A stretch of 48,767 nt of DNA from Aggregatilineales bacterium (GCA_029976005.1 JARKOQ010000099.1:1-48767), one strand, 5' to 3'; numbered from the stretch's first letter, positions 23,159 to 32,016 are shown. Notes: generated by a model not told the origin, from the letters alone. Program-made: numbers and translations.

Positions 23159-24262
23159 CTAGTAGGCGCGGGCGTACTCGGCCAGCAGGGCGCGGGTGTT
23201 GACGTCATAGACGCGGGTGATGGCCCGCGTCGCCGGGCAGCCGTCCCAGGTGAAGACGTACTCCTCGCCGCCGTGAACCAGGTTGACCTGTAACTCGCCC
23301 GTGTTCAGGCGATAGAGCCGCGCGCCGCTGACGCCCGTGGCGAGCAGGGTGTGGCCGGTGGTGGCGTTGCCCAGGATGGCCGTCTGCTCCTGGCCGTTGA
23401 CGACGCTGACAATCTGGTACTCGCCGGTGCTGAGCTGGTAGAGGCGCGTGCCGTCCGCATGTTCGGCCAGCAGGGTTCGTTGCGGCGCGGGCGCGACCGG
23501 CGCGGGGCCTATCTGGTCCAACGGGAAGTCGAATTCCAGGAAGCCGATCTGGTAGGCGTAGACGCTGTCCGCGTCGCAGTAGATCGCCAGGGGAGCGGCG
23601 GCCTCCGGGTTCAGCCGCCCGTCTCCGGGATCCCAGGGCGGCGCGACAACCGGGGTTGCGCCGGGCACGACCGGGGCGCTGGCGCTGGTGGTGATGGTCA
23701 GGCTCCACCCACCGCCGATGCTGCCGCCGTCACCGGCCAGATCATCGACCACATACAGGCTCCATGTCCCGTTGGGAGTGGTCCCGATGAACAAGGCAAG
23801 CGCCGCCCCATGGGGACCCGCGGGCGCGGGCGCGGGATAGGGATCGCCCGGCCCGATTTCGGTCGGTCGGTAGGTTCCACTAGCCAGTGGCCCACCATCC
23901 GCGATGAACGAGCCAGCAGCGTCATCGAACGTGATCGTGCCATTGACGATGTCGTTGCCTCCCCCGACGTCGGACATCAGCACGCTGGACTGGCCGCCCG
24001 GGCCAACCAGCAGCACGTCGAGATCGTCCGGAAAGGTATGGTTCATTCCGCTGAGTGTGACCGTCACCTTCGTGATGGTCCCCGACAGCCCGCTGACCGC
24101 GATCGGGGACGGGTAGGGATTGGCCGTGCCAGGACCAGTGGGAATGGCGATCGAAGCGGCGTTGGTGAAGGTGGCGGTCGCGGCCTGGGCGGGCGCCAGC
24201 GGGAGCAGCGCCGTCAGGATCAGGACAATTGTGAGGGCGAGAGTCCAGCGTCGAGTGTGCAC
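23159..24262 (-). CDS. Secreted P-domain protein, paralogue 2
   Basis: The product has 367 residues. The layout matches the neighbouring paralogue: a near-identical signal peptide (MHTRRWTLALT), a P domain (about 30-200), then the C-terminal module. This copy has an extra 45-residue insertion in which the RLYRLNTGE unit is duplicated (GTRLYQLSTGEYQIVS before ARLYRLNTGELQV), so the module itself is repeated. The start is GTG 24262, aligned with the ATG of the paralogue and preceded by AAGG. Each gene has its own similar -10 region. The tandem arrangement indicates recent duplication followed by change in the module. Confidence 0.82.
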   Translation of the reverse strand: MHTRRWTLALTIVLILTALLPLAPAQAATATFTNAASIAIPTGPGTANPYPSPIAVSGLSGTITKVTVTLSGMNHTFPDDLDVLLVGPGGQSSVLMSDVGGGNDIVNGTITFDDAAGSFIADGGPLASGTYRPTEIGPGDPYPAPAPAGPHGAALALFIGTTPNGTWSLYVVDDLAGDGGSIGGGWSLTITTSASAPVVPGATPVVAPPWDPGDGRLNPEAAAPLAIYCDADSVYAYQIGFLEFDFPLDQIGPAPVAPAPQRTLLAEHADGTRLYQLSTGEYQIVSVVNGQEQTAILGNATTGHTLLATGVSGARLYRLNTGELQVNLVHGGEEYVFTWDGCPATRAITRVYDVNTRALLAEYARAY

Positions 24263-24408
24263 GGGGGTTACCTTTGCCCAAAGAGAGGCATTGATCTCAC
24301 AGGGTGGTTGATTCAGTATACAATGCAGAATCGAGAAGAACGGGATAATTTACGAATAATTCAGTTTCGCGGCCGGTGGAGGCTACACAACCGGCTTTGA
24401 GGAGGACT

Positions 24409-25449
24409 ATGGACCACTTTTCGGGCTATCAAGTTGGCGTGAACCTGGGCGGCTGGCTGTCGCAGTACGCGGCCTACGACCCGGCCCACTTCGAGTCGTT
24501 CATCACCGAGGCGGACATCCGGCGCATCGCCGGGTGGGGCATGGATCACGTCCGGCTGCCGGTCGATTATCCGGTGCTGGAGGACGACGCCCGGCCGGGG
24601 CAGTACAAGGAAACCGGCTTCGGGTACATCGACCGGTGCCTGGACTGGTGCGCGGCGGCGGGCCTCAACCTGATCCTGGATATCCACCGCGCGCCGGGCT
24701 ACAGCTTCACCACTCTGGGCGAAAATACCCTGTTCGACAGCGAAGCCGCCCAGGCGCGCTTCGTGGCCCTGTGGGCGGCCCTGGCGCGGCGCTACGCGGA
24801 TCGCCGGAGTCCGGGGCTGGTCTTCGCGCTGCTCAACGACGTCGTGCTGCCGGACAGCGCCCCCTGGAACCGGCTGGCCCACCGCCTGCACGCCGCGATC
24901 CGGGCCATCGACCCCGCCCACTGGATCATGGTCGGCGGCAACCTGTATAATTCCGTGACGACTCTCGCCGAGATCGCCCTGGTCGACGATCCGCGCACCG
25001 TCTATACCTTTCACTGCTACGAGCCGATGCCCTTCACCCACCAGAAAGCGCCCTGGGTCGAGTCGCTCCGGGTTCTCGACCGGACGGTGGACTATCCGGG
25101 CACGGTGGACGGCCTGGACCGTTTTCTGGAAGTCCACCCAGGCTACGGCCAGTTTCTGGATCAATGGGTGAACCGCCGGATGGACAAAGCCAGCCTGCGC
25201 GAGGTCTTGCAGCCGGCCCTGGACTTCCTGGCGCGGACGGGTCGCCCGCTGTACTGCGGCGAGTTCGGCGTGATCGACCGCGCCCCGCTGGAGAGCAACC
25301 AACGCTGGCACGCGGATTTCGTGGACCTGCTGCGCGAGGCGGGCATCGGCCGGGCGGTCTGGTCGTACAAGCAGATGGACTTCGGGCTGGTCGATGGGCA
25401 GGGCCGGGTCGTCAGCGACGAATTGGTGAAGATCGTCAGCGCGGCGTGA
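24409..25449 (+). CDS. Glycoside hydrolase family 5-like enzyme
   Basis: The product has 346 residues and a single TIM-barrel domain. It shows GH5 landmarks in order: GVNLGGWLS, DHVRLPVDYPVL, ILDIHRAPGYSF (89-100), TFHCYEPMPFTHQ (200-211) and the nucleophile in CGEFGVI (Glu285). The acid/base position, normally Asn-Glu, reads Asn143-Asp144 (FALLNDVVLPD), an unusual Glu-to-Asp change that could lower or alter activity. No signal peptide is present, so it probably works in the cytoplasm on imported oligosaccharides. GAGGA precedes ATG 24409. It is followed 94 nt later by a GH94 phosphorylase, a logical partner for beta-glucan breakdown. Confidence 0.85.
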   Translation: MDHFSGYQVGVNLGGWLSQYAAYDPAHFESFITEADIRRIAGWGMDHVRLPVDYPVLEDDARPGQYKETGFGYIDRCLDWCAAAGLNLILDIHRAPGYSFTTLGENTLFDSEAAQARFVALWAALARRYADRRSPGLVFALLNDVVLPDSAPWNRLAHRLHAAIRAIDPAHWIMVGGNLYNSVTTLAEIALVDDPRTVYTFHCYEPMPFTHQKAPWVESLRVLDRTVDYPGTVDGLDRFLEVHPGYGQFLDQWVNRRMDKASLREVLQPALDFLARTGRPLYCGEFGVIDRAPLESNQRWHADFVDLLREAGIGRAVWSYKQMDFGLVDGQGRVVSDELVKIVSAA

Positions 25450-25505
25450 GCAAGACCGGCTTCATCGGGCGTTTGACGCGGGCGGACGGGGCATGCCCCG
25501 TACCT

Positions 25506-25540
25506 ACTGAAGACTGTTGACTGTGAACTGAGGACTGTTT
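25506..25540. repeat. ACTGNNN heptad array directly upstream of the GH94 start
   Basis: Five perfect 7-nt units of ACTGNNN (ACTGAAG, ACTGTTG, ACTGTGA, ACTGAGG, ACTGTTT) end 2 nt before the ATG at 25543. The unit ACTGAGG supplies the only ribosome-binding-like GAGG. Confidence 0.8.
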
Positions 25541-25542
25541 CC

Positions 25543-27957
25543 ATGACTTCTTACGGACATTTCGACGACGCCCGGCGCGAGTACGTGATCACCAACCCGC
25601 GCACGCCGGTCAAGTGGATCAACTACGTCGGGACGCTGGGCTTCGGCGGCTTCGTGGATCACACCGGCGGGCTGCTGATCTGCAAGGACGATCCCAGCCT
25701 CAACCGCATCACCAAGTACCTGCCTCAACTTCCCGCCGCCGATTTCAAGGGCAGCACGATCTACCTGCGGATCAAGCGGCCGGAAGGCGGCTACCGGGTC
25801 TTCTCGCCGTTCTATACGCCCTGCCTGGCCCCCTACGAGCGTTTCGAGTGCCATGTCGGGCTGGGCTACAGCCGTTGGATCACGGTCTTCGACGGCATCC
25901 ATACCGAGATCACGATCTTCGTCCCGGCTGGCGAGCAGCGCGTGATCCAGGACATCCGCGTGACCAACCTGACCGGCGAGGCGCTGGTCATCGACTGCAT
26001 CCCGGTGGTGGAGTTCACGCATTTCAACGCCCTGATGCAGTTCACCAACGCCGACTGGGTGCCTCAGACCATGCAGAGCTGGCGCGTGCCGGACGGCGAG
26101 CATACCGTCCTGGCTCACTGCGCCTTCATGCAGCGCGGCCGCCAGGAGAACTACTTCACCGCCAACCGGCCCGCCGCCTCCTTCGAGACCGATCGCAAGG
26201 TCTTCCTGGGGGATAACGAGTACGGCTCGTGGGCCAACCCGCTCGGCCTCCAGAGGGAGGCGCTGACCAACTCCGAGGCCCTGCGCGGCGACAACATCGC
26301 GGCCCTGCTCTGCCCGCTGGGCGTGCTGGAGCCGGGCGCGAAGGCCCGCGTGATCACCCAACTCGGCCAGGCCCCGGACGTGAGCGCCGCCTTGCCGGGC
26401 ATCCAGACCTACCGCAGCGAAGCCGCCGTGGACGAAGCTCTGGCCGCCCTGGGCCGCTTTTGGGAAAGCTACCTGAGCGCGATCCAGGTCGAGACGCCCG
26501 TCGCCAGCCTGAACAGCATGCTCAACGTCCACAACCCGCGCCAGTGTCACACCACCAAGAACTGGTCGCGCTACCTGTCCCTCTACCAGCTCGGCCTCGG
26601 CTCGCGCGGGATCGGTTTCCGCGACAGCGCCCAGGACTCGCTGGGGGTGATGGCCCACATGCCGGAGGAAGCGCGCGATCTGGTGACGATGCTGCTCCAC
26701 ATCCAGTTGCGCGACGGCTCGGCCAAGCACCAGCTCAACCCGCTGACGATGGAAGGCCAGATCGGCGACGCGGAGGAAGATCCCGAACGGCTCCACTACT
26801 ACAGCGATGACCACCTGTGGGCCGTCCTGGCCGTGTGCGCCTATCTCAAGGAGACGGGCGACTTCGCCTACCTGGACACAGTCGTCCCCTACTACGAAAA
26901 GGACAAGACCGGGCAGCCGCTCGAATCCGGCACGGTGCTCGACCACCTGCGGCGCGGGATCGCCTTCACGCGGGCCAACGTCGGGGCGCACGGCCTGCCC
27001 CTGCTGGGCTACGCCGACTGGAACGACACGATCAACCTGCTACCCGGCGCGGAGTCGCTCTTCACGGCCAACCTGTACGGCCGGGCGCTGCTGGAGCTGA
27101 TCGGCCTCTTTGAGCAGCGCGGCGACCGCGCCGCCGCCGAAGAGTGCCGGGGCTACTACGCCGAAATGAAGGAGCGAGTCAATACCCATGCCTGGGACGG
27201 CGCGTGGTACGTGCGCTACTTCGATCCCCAGGGCCGGCCGCTCGGCTCCCACACCAATACGACCGGCCAGATTTTCACCAACGGCCAGTCGTGGCCGGTG
27301 CTGAGTGGCTTCGCCACGCCGGAGCGGGCGCGGATGGCCCTGGACAGCGTGCGCGACAGGCTCAACACCCGCTGCGGGATCAAGCTCAGCGCGCCGGGCT
27401 TCAACGGCTATGACCCGATCGTGGGCGGGGTGAGCACCTATCCCCCCGGCGCGAAGGAAAACGGCGGCATCTTCCTGCACGCCAACCCGTGGGTGATCAT
27501 CGCGGAGACGCTGCTGGGCGAGGGCGACCGGGCTTTCGAATACTACAACCAGATCAACCCCGCCGCCCAGAACGACCGGATCGACGTCTACGAGTGCGAG
27601 CCGTACGTTTACGCCCAGAACATCCTGGGCGACGAGCATCCCCAGTTCGGGCTGGCGCGCAACTCCTGGCTGTCCGGCACGGCCTCGTGGATGTACCAGG
27701 CCGGGACGCAGTACCTGCTCGGCGTGCGGGCCGAATACGACGGGCTGCGGATCGACCCGTGCATCCCGCGCGCCTGGGACGGCTTCCAGATGCGCCGCCG
27801 CTACCGGGGCGCGACCTACGCGATCCGGGTCAGCAATCCGGGGCACGTCAGCCGGGGCGTGGCCTCGCTGACGGTTGACGGCCAGCCCGTCGCGGGGAAC
27901 GTCGCGCCGATTTTCGCCGACGGTGGCCTGCATACGGTCGAGGTGGTGTTGGGGTAG
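25543..27957 (+). CDS. GH94 disaccharide phosphorylase (cellobiose/cellodextrin phosphorylase-like)
   Basis: The product has 804 residues, the length of cellobiose phosphorylases (about 800-820). The N-terminal half is a beta-sandwich (SRWITVFDGIHTEITIFVPAGEQ). The C-terminal half is an (alpha/alpha)6 barrel with GIGFRDSAQDSLG, YSDDHLWAVLAVCAYL, and the catalytic motif LLGYADWNDTIN, in which Asp492 aligns with the general acid of characterised GH94 enzymes. HANPWVIIAETLLGEG and LSGTASWMYQAG follow. It would cleave cellobiose or a related beta-glycoside with phosphate to give sugar-1-phosphate plus a shorter sugar, in the cytoplasm. Laminaribiose, chitobiose or cellodextrin cannot be distinguished. 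The upstream GH5 gene and the ROK kinase at 15.8 kb fit a sugar-use role. Confidence 0.92.
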   Translation: MTSYGHFDDARREYVITNPRTPVKWINYVGTLGFGGFVDHTGGLLICKDDPSLNRITKYLPQLPAADFKGSTIYLRIKRPEGGYRVFSPFYTPCLAPYERFECHVGLGYSRWITVFDGIHTEITIFVPAGEQRVIQDIRVTNLTGEALVIDCIPVVEFTHFNALMQFTNADWVPQTMQSWRVPDGEHTVLAHCAFMQRGRQENYFTANRPAASFETDRKVFLGDNEYGSWANPLGLQREALTNSEALRGDNIAALLCPLGVLEPGAKARVITQLGQAPDVSAALPGIQTYRSEAAVDEALAALGRFWESYLSAIQVETPVASLNSMLNVHNPRQCHTTKNWSRYLSLYQLGLGSRGIGFRDSAQDSLGVMAHMPEEARDLVTMLLHIQLRDGSAKHQLNPLTMEGQIGDAEEDPERLHYYSDDHLWAVLAVCAYLKETGDFAYLDTVVPYYEKDKTGQPLESGTVLDHLRRGIAFTRANVGAHGLPLLGYADWNDTINLLPGAESLFTANLYGRALLELIGLFEQRGDRAAAEECRGYYAEMKERVNTHAWDGAWYVRYFDPQGRPLGSHTNTTGQIFTNGQSWPVLSGFATPERARMALDSVRDRLNTRCGIKLSAPGFNGYDPIVGGVSTYPPGAKENGGIFLHANPWVIIAETLLGEGDRAFEYYNQINPAAQNDRIDVYECEPYVYAQNILGDEHPQFGLARNSWLSGTASWMYQAGTQYLLGVRAEYDGLRIDPCIPRAWDGFQMRRRYRGATYAIRVSNPGHVSRGVASLTVDGQPVAGNVAPIFADGGLHTVEVVLG

Positions 27958-27976
27958 GGTATTTGGGGGAACGGAA

Positions 27977-28010
27977 GCTGTCCGGCTAGAGGAAGGATTG
28001 GCCGGACAGC
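27977..28010. terminator. Hairpin between convergent genes
   Basis: GCTGTCCGGC (27977-27986) and GCCGGACAGC (28001-28010) form a perfect 10-bp stem overlapping the end of the minus-strand gene. There is no long T run; it may terminate either direction. Confidence 0.5.
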
Positions 28011-28465
28011 CTGTCCTGCACGAAGCGGTCGTAGGCGGCCAGATCGGCCACGCCTTCCTGGCACATCGTCCACAGGTCGTTGCCCTTGATCACGCGGGTC
28101 AGGGCCGGGTCGGGCCGGGGCAGGTCACGCACCACCAGGGCGATATCCGCGAACAGGCGGGCGTGGCTGTCGAACATGTCCGCGAAGGTTTGCAGGGCCA
28201 GGTCGACCGCGTCCGGATCGGCCACCATCCGGCGCTTGTACTCGCCTTCCGGCTGCATGTAGAAGTAGCGGTGCCGCCATTCGTGCTGGTCGGCGTCGAT
28301 CTCCTCCAGGGTGGCGCGGATACGGCGGATGGTCGCGCGCAGGGCCGGCTCGGCGCCCTGCATCTTGAGCAGCTCCTCCAGCAGCTTCATGTGCCCCATC
28401 AGCAGGCTGAGCCGCTTGCGGTACTCGTTGTTGATCTCCCACAGGGCTTCGCTTCGGCCGCCCAT
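27986..28465 (-). CDS. Conserved helical protein of unknown function
   Basis: The 159-residue product starts MGGRSEALWEINNEYRKRL. It is strongly alpha-helical with long charged amphipathic stretches (LSLLMGHMKLLEELLKMQG, TIRRIRATLEEIDADQHEW) and a Tyr/His-rich middle (RYFYMQPEGEYKRRM). I recognise no family. The two N-terminal helices could form a hairpin coiled coil. ATG 28465 was chosen over a GTG six codons upstream because AGGAG lies 9 nt before it. It is 60 nt downstream of a metallo-beta-lactamase-fold gene on the same strand and is probably co-transcribed. Confidence 0.65.
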   Translation of the reverse strand: MGGRSEALWEINNEYRKRLSLLMGHMKLLEELLKMQGAEPALRATIRRIRATLEEIDADQHEWRHRYFYMQPEGEYKRRMVADPDAVDLALQTFADMFDSHARLFADIALVVRDLPRPDPALTRVIKGNDLWTMCQEGVADLAAYDRFVQDRLSGQSFL

Positions 28466-28525
28466 GATTTTGTTCTCCTGCACGCCGGGCCTGAAGGGGG
28501 AGCCGGCGGGCCGCCTTCCGGCGGC

Positions 28526-29389
28526 TTATTCGTCTCCGTCGGCGCTCGTTTCGAGCAGCAGTTCGTCGTAGATCGATTCCAGCCCGGCGCGAACCCGGCG
28601 CGTCACGTCGCCCAGGTCTTCCGGCGCGACCGTCAGGTGAGTCAGAAACTCGGCCACGACCTCGCCGATGTCGGCTTTGGGCCGCCCGGTGCGGTGGTAG
28701 CGCTGCACCAGCCGCCGGGCCTGGCGGATCAGTTCGGAGATGGCCTGGGTGGCTTCCTTGTCGACCGGCGCGCCGCGCCCCGGCACGATCGCGTCCGCCG
28801 CGAAACGCGGGCGGCGCAGCAGAGTCAGGCTGTCCAGCCAGGCTTTGCTCTGGGCCTGGGCCATGTGCGGCGGCTGGCCGTGCACGACGCTGTCGCCGGT
28901 GAAGACGACCCGCTGCTCGGCCAGGTGAACCCACACATTGCCCGGCGTCGGCCCCGGCATCGAAAAGACGGGCACGCCGACCGAGTCCACGTAGGCGTGC
29001 ATTCGCTCGCTGAAGGTGATGCGCGGCAGGCGCAGCCGCACACTGGAAAACGACAGGCGCTCGTCGCTGTTGCGAGAAAGCGCGTCGGCGGCCTGGTCGA
29101 TGAAACTGGAGGGAAGGGCGGCGATGGCGGCGAAGGTGGCATCGTGGGCGATGATCTCGGCTTCCTCAAACCAGTGCAGGCCCAGCAGCCGGTCGCGGTG
29201 CGCGTCGGTCAGGACGATCAACCGGATCGGCTGCTTGAAGCGCTCCAGGAGCTGGCTGCGCCAGTGCCGGGCTTCGTGAGGAAAGGGGGGGACGTCCACG
29301 CAGATGATCCCGCGTCCGGCGGCGAAGGCGCCCACCGTGATCCGGCGGTATTCGGTTGCGACGACGACCCCGTCTGCAATCTCCTGCAT
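28526..29389 (-). CDS. Metallo-beta-lactamase-fold protein with degenerate metal site
   Basis: The product has 287 residues. The strand order and landmarks follow the MBL fold: GRGIICVDVPPFPHEA, the LIVLTDAHRDRLLG loop, GPTPGNVWV and VVFTGDSVV. The usual HxHxDH is DAHRDR, so the first and last His are lost, and GHTPGN has become GPTPGN. Only the central His, the Asp and the GDS Asp remain. It may bind metal weakly or have a non-hydrolytic role. AAGGAG lies 4 nt before the ATG. The C-terminal 80 residues are helical. It is likely in one operon with the helical gene downstream and possibly with the AlaX gene upstream (65-nt gap containing a heptad array). Confidence 0.78.
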   Translation of the reverse strand: MQEIADGVVVATEYRRITVGAFAAGRGIICVDVPPFPHEARHWRSQLLERFKQPIRLIVLTDAHRDRLLGLHWFEEAEIIAHDATFAAIAALPSSFIDQAADALSRNSDERLSFSSVRLRLPRITFSERMHAYVDSVGVPVFSMPGPTPGNVWVHLAEQRVVFTGDSVVHGQPPHMAQAQSKAWLDSLTLLRRPRFAADAIVPGRGAPVDKEATQAISELIRQARRLVQRYHRTGRPKADIGEVVAEFLTHLTVAPEDLGDVTRRVRAGLESIYDELLLETSADGDE

Positions 29390-29411
29390 GGCGCTCCTTC
29401 CTCCTCAAGAA

Positions 29412-29446
29412 CAGTAGTCAGTGATCAGTAGACAGTAATTAGTAAA
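29412..29446. repeat. CAGTNNN heptad array
   Basis: Four CAGTNNN units (CAGTAGT, CAGTGAT, CAGTAGA, CAGTAAT) and a variant TAGTAAA lie in a row between two minus-strand genes. Confidence 0.8.
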
Positions 29447-29453
29447 AGCAAAA

Positions 29454-30692
29454 TCAGGCGCTTTCCAGGGCCGCGCGCACGGCCGCCGCCGCGCGTTCCA
29501 GGGCCGCCGCCAGCCGCTCCGGGGAGGCGCTCGCGCCGCCGCCCTGGGCGAAATCCGGGCGGCCGCCGCCGCGCCGCGCCCCCGCTTCCGCGCTCAGATC
29601 GCCCAGCACGTCGCCGAGCAGGGCCACCATGTCCGGGCCGGGCAGTTCCGCCGAACGGGCCAGGATCACCTGGCTTTTCTCCCCGGCGATGCCCAGCAGG
29701 GCCACGCTCCCCGGCCGGGCGGTCAGGCGGCTGGCGAGTTGGCGCAGCTCGCCGGCGTCGCGCTCCGCCGCGGCCCAGGCCTGGGTCACGATCCGCGCCC
29801 GGCCGTGCTCCGGCGCGGCCGCCCACAGCCGGTCGGCCTCGGCCTCCAGCACGATCTGGCGGGCTGCCTTGAGGTCAGCCCGGAGCTGGCGGTTCTCCGC
29901 CTGGAGCTTGTCCAGGGCCGCGCCGATCTCGCGGTAGCCGGTGGTCAGCGCCCCGGCCAGGCCGAGCAGCAGGCCGTTTTTCTCCCGGTAATCGCGCAGG
30001 GCACGCCCGCCGCAGCGGAATTCCACGCGGGTCATGTCCTTGTACTTTTCGGTGCGTTGCACCTTGATCAGGCCGATCTCGCCGGTGCGGGCGACGTGCG
30101 TGCCGCCGCAGGCGGTCGCGTCGAAGTCGCCGATCCGCACCACGCGCAGCGCTCCGGCGACCTCCGGCGTCTTGCGCAGGGCCAGGGCCGCGATCTCGGC
30201 TTCGCTCGGGAACCAGGCCCGCACGGGCAGGTCGCGCGTCACCAGGGCGTTGGCCAGGTCCTCGGCCGCGTCGATCTCGGCCGGGCGCAGGTCGGTGCGG
30301 TTCAGGTCGATCGTGACGTCCTCGCTGCCCAGGTGGAAGCTCAGGGTGTGGGCGTTGGCGGTCTCGATGAAGGCCCGCGTCAGGATGTGCTGGCCGGTGT
30401 GGTGCTGCATGTGGTCGAAGCGGCGCGCCCAGTCGATTGCCCCGCTGACCTCCGGCCCGCCGATTTCGCCGTCGAGGACGTGGATCACGGCCCCGTCCGC
30501 CTCGCGCACCAGGACTTCGCCGACCACCGCCCCGTCCAGGCGGCCGGTATCGTGCGGCTGGCCGCCGCTGGTCGGGTAAAACGCGCTGCGGTCGAGCACC
30601 ACCGCCGGGCGGCCGTCCGCGTTCAGCCGCTCGACCACGCGGGCGGTGAAGGTCGTGATGTAGGCATCGGTGTAGTACAGCCGTTCGGTCAT
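29454..30692 (-). CDS. Alanyl-tRNA editing protein, long AlaX type
   Basis: The product has 412 residues. The N-terminal half (about 1-240) is the AlaRS-like editing domain with FYPTSGGQPHDTG, the zinc site HHTGQH (His98, His102) and CGGTH (Cys195, His199). The C-terminal part (about 250-412) has a coiled segment and a DHHA1-type domain ending GGGRPDFAQGGG. Long AlaX proteins hydrolyse Ser- or Gly-mischarged tRNA-Ala in trans and so protect translation accuracy. ATG 30692 has GGAG 7 nt upstream and matches the family start (YYTDAYITTF). It is cytoplasmic. The 350-nt upstream gap holds the palindromes at 30727-30776. Confidence 0.92.
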   Translation of the reverse strand: MTERLYYTDAYITTFTARVVERLNADGRPAVVLDRSAFYPTSGGQPHDTGRLDGAVVGEVLVREADGAVIHVLDGEIGGPEVSGAIDWARRFDHMQHHTGQHILTRAFIETANAHTLSFHLGSEDVTIDLNRTDLRPAEIDAAEDLANALVTRDLPVRAWFPSEAEIAALALRKTPEVAGALRVVRIGDFDATACGGTHVARTGEIGLIKVQRTEKYKDMTRVEFRCGGRALRDYREKNGLLLGLAGALTTGYREIGAALDKLQAENRQLRADLKAARQIVLEAEADRLWAAAPEHGRARIVTQAWAAAERDAGELRQLASRLTARPGSVALLGIAGEKSQVILARSAELPGPDMVALLGDVLGDLSAEAGARRGGGRPDFAQGGGASASPERLAAALERAAAAVRAALESA

Positions 30693-30726
30693 GCCGCGTC
30701 TCCGCGATCGCGCTGCTGCGTGCCCC

Positions 30727-30776
30727 GGAATGGGTATTCCGCTGGAATATCCATTCCCCCGGAACATCTGTTCCGG
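30727..30776. promoter_or_regulatory. Cluster of GGAAT/ATTCC palindromes upstream of alaX
   Basis: GGAATGGGTATTCC (30727-30740) and GGAATATCCATTCC (30744-30757) are inverted relative to each other with one mismatch. CCGGAAC (30759-30765) and GTTCCGG (30770-30776) form a further perfect 7-bp stem. It could be an operator or an RNA leader structure. Nothing else is seen between 30777 and 31049 apart from AT-richer sequence. Confidence 0.45.
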
Positions 30777-31049
30777 CGAAGCCAGATGGATTTGCGCTCA
30801 TTATGGGATCAAATCCTGAAAAGCTCAAAAGCGATCCAGGATTGCAGCCTCATTCAAATCATTTTCTAACTTATGGAGATGCTAAGGGGATAATCTTTCT
30901 GTACGGGCGGTGCGCCCTTTCAAGATTTATGAGAGTTCTAATCCAAATATCAGACTCCATGATATGCTTTATTGCGGACTAACACTTCAATGAAGCCGGC
31001 GTCCGCGAAAAGTATTGTTCGGATAGATTTAGCTGAAGGAGAAACCGCC

Positions 31050-31880
31050 GTGTTGACTCCCGATCGGCGTGGGTGGGACCGGTCCCTCGCGGCCCTGATC
31101 CACGAAACCGCCCGTTTCGTCCGCCATACCGCGCTGCCCTGGCTTTCCCCGCGCTACGCATGCCCGGTGTGCGGCCGGCCCGTCCCGCATTTCCTCCCCA
31201 TTCCGCAAGTGAATCTCCAGCCGCTGGACGATCACCAGTGCATACACGCCCTGACCGCGGTCGAGACCCAGAACTGGCTGGCGTATACCTGCCCGATCTG
31301 CGGGGCCACCGACCGCGACCGGCTGTACTTCCTGTATTTGCAGAAGCGGCTGGGGGAGCTGGATCGCTCCCGGCGCTACCGGTTCATCGACTTCGCGCCG
31401 TCGGCGCTGCTCACGCCGCCGCTGCGCGCGCTGCCCTACCTGGAATACCGCACCGCCGACCTGCTCCGGCAGGACGTGGACGATCCCGGCGTCGACCTGT
31501 GCCACATGCCGATCTACGCCGATGGCTCCGTGGACATCTTCCTGTGCTCGCACATGCTGGAGCACGTCCCGGACGACCGGCAGGCCCTGCGCGAGCTGTA
31601 CCGCATCCTCAAGCCGGGCGGGTGGGGAATCCTGATGGCGCCCATCATGCTGACGCTGAGCGAGGTCTATGAGAACCCCGCCTATACCAGCGAGGCCGAT
31701 CGCATCCGGCATTACGGGCAGGCCGACCACGTGCGTATGTACTCCCACGATGGATTCATCGCCCGCCTGAAAGAGGCGGGATTCACCGTCCGCGCGCTCG
31801 ACCAGCGGGACTTTGGCGCGGCGGTCTTTGCCCGGCACGGCATCAGCCCGCGCTCGGTGCTGTATGTGGTGGAGAAGTAA
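31050..31880 (+). CDS. Zinc-ribbon-headed class I SAM-dependent methyltransferase
   Basis: The product has 276 residues. The N-terminus has two CPxCG knuckles (CPVCGRPVPHF and YTCPICGATDRDR, about 38 and 82), forming a probable zinc ribbon. The rest is a class I methyltransferase of the Methyltransf_11 type: YRFIDFAPSALL in place of motif I, VDIFLCSHMLEHVPDDRQAL, RELYRILKPGGWGILMAP. The usual GxGxG loop is reduced. The substrate is unknown; similar proteins often lie in glycan biosynthesis loci. The start is GTG 31050, with AGGAG 8 nt upstream. It is cytoplasmic and apparently transcribed alone, after a 350-nt gap. Confidence 0.8.
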   Translation: MLTPDRRGWDRSLAALIHETARFVRHTALPWLSPRYACPVCGRPVPHFLPIPQVNLQPLDDHQCIHALTAVETQNWLAYTCPICGATDRDRLYFLYLQKRLGELDRSRRYRFIDFAPSALLTPPLRALPYLEYRTADLLRQDVDDPGVDLCHMPIYADGSVDIFLCSHMLEHVPDDRQALRELYRILKPGGWGILMAPIMLTLSEVYENPAYTSEADRIRHYGQADHVRMYSHDGFIARLKEAGFTVRALDQRDFGAAVFARHGISPRSVLYVVEK

Positions 31881-32016
31881 GTCTCGAAGTCATGCGATCT
31901 TCTTGCAGCCGGAATGGCGCGGTTGGTGGTATGCTTTGGTATCCTTTGCGCCGGCTCGCTGAGATCGTGGTACGCCATCGGTGATTGACTCAAACTCCGC
32001 GGTTCACAATCGGTCG

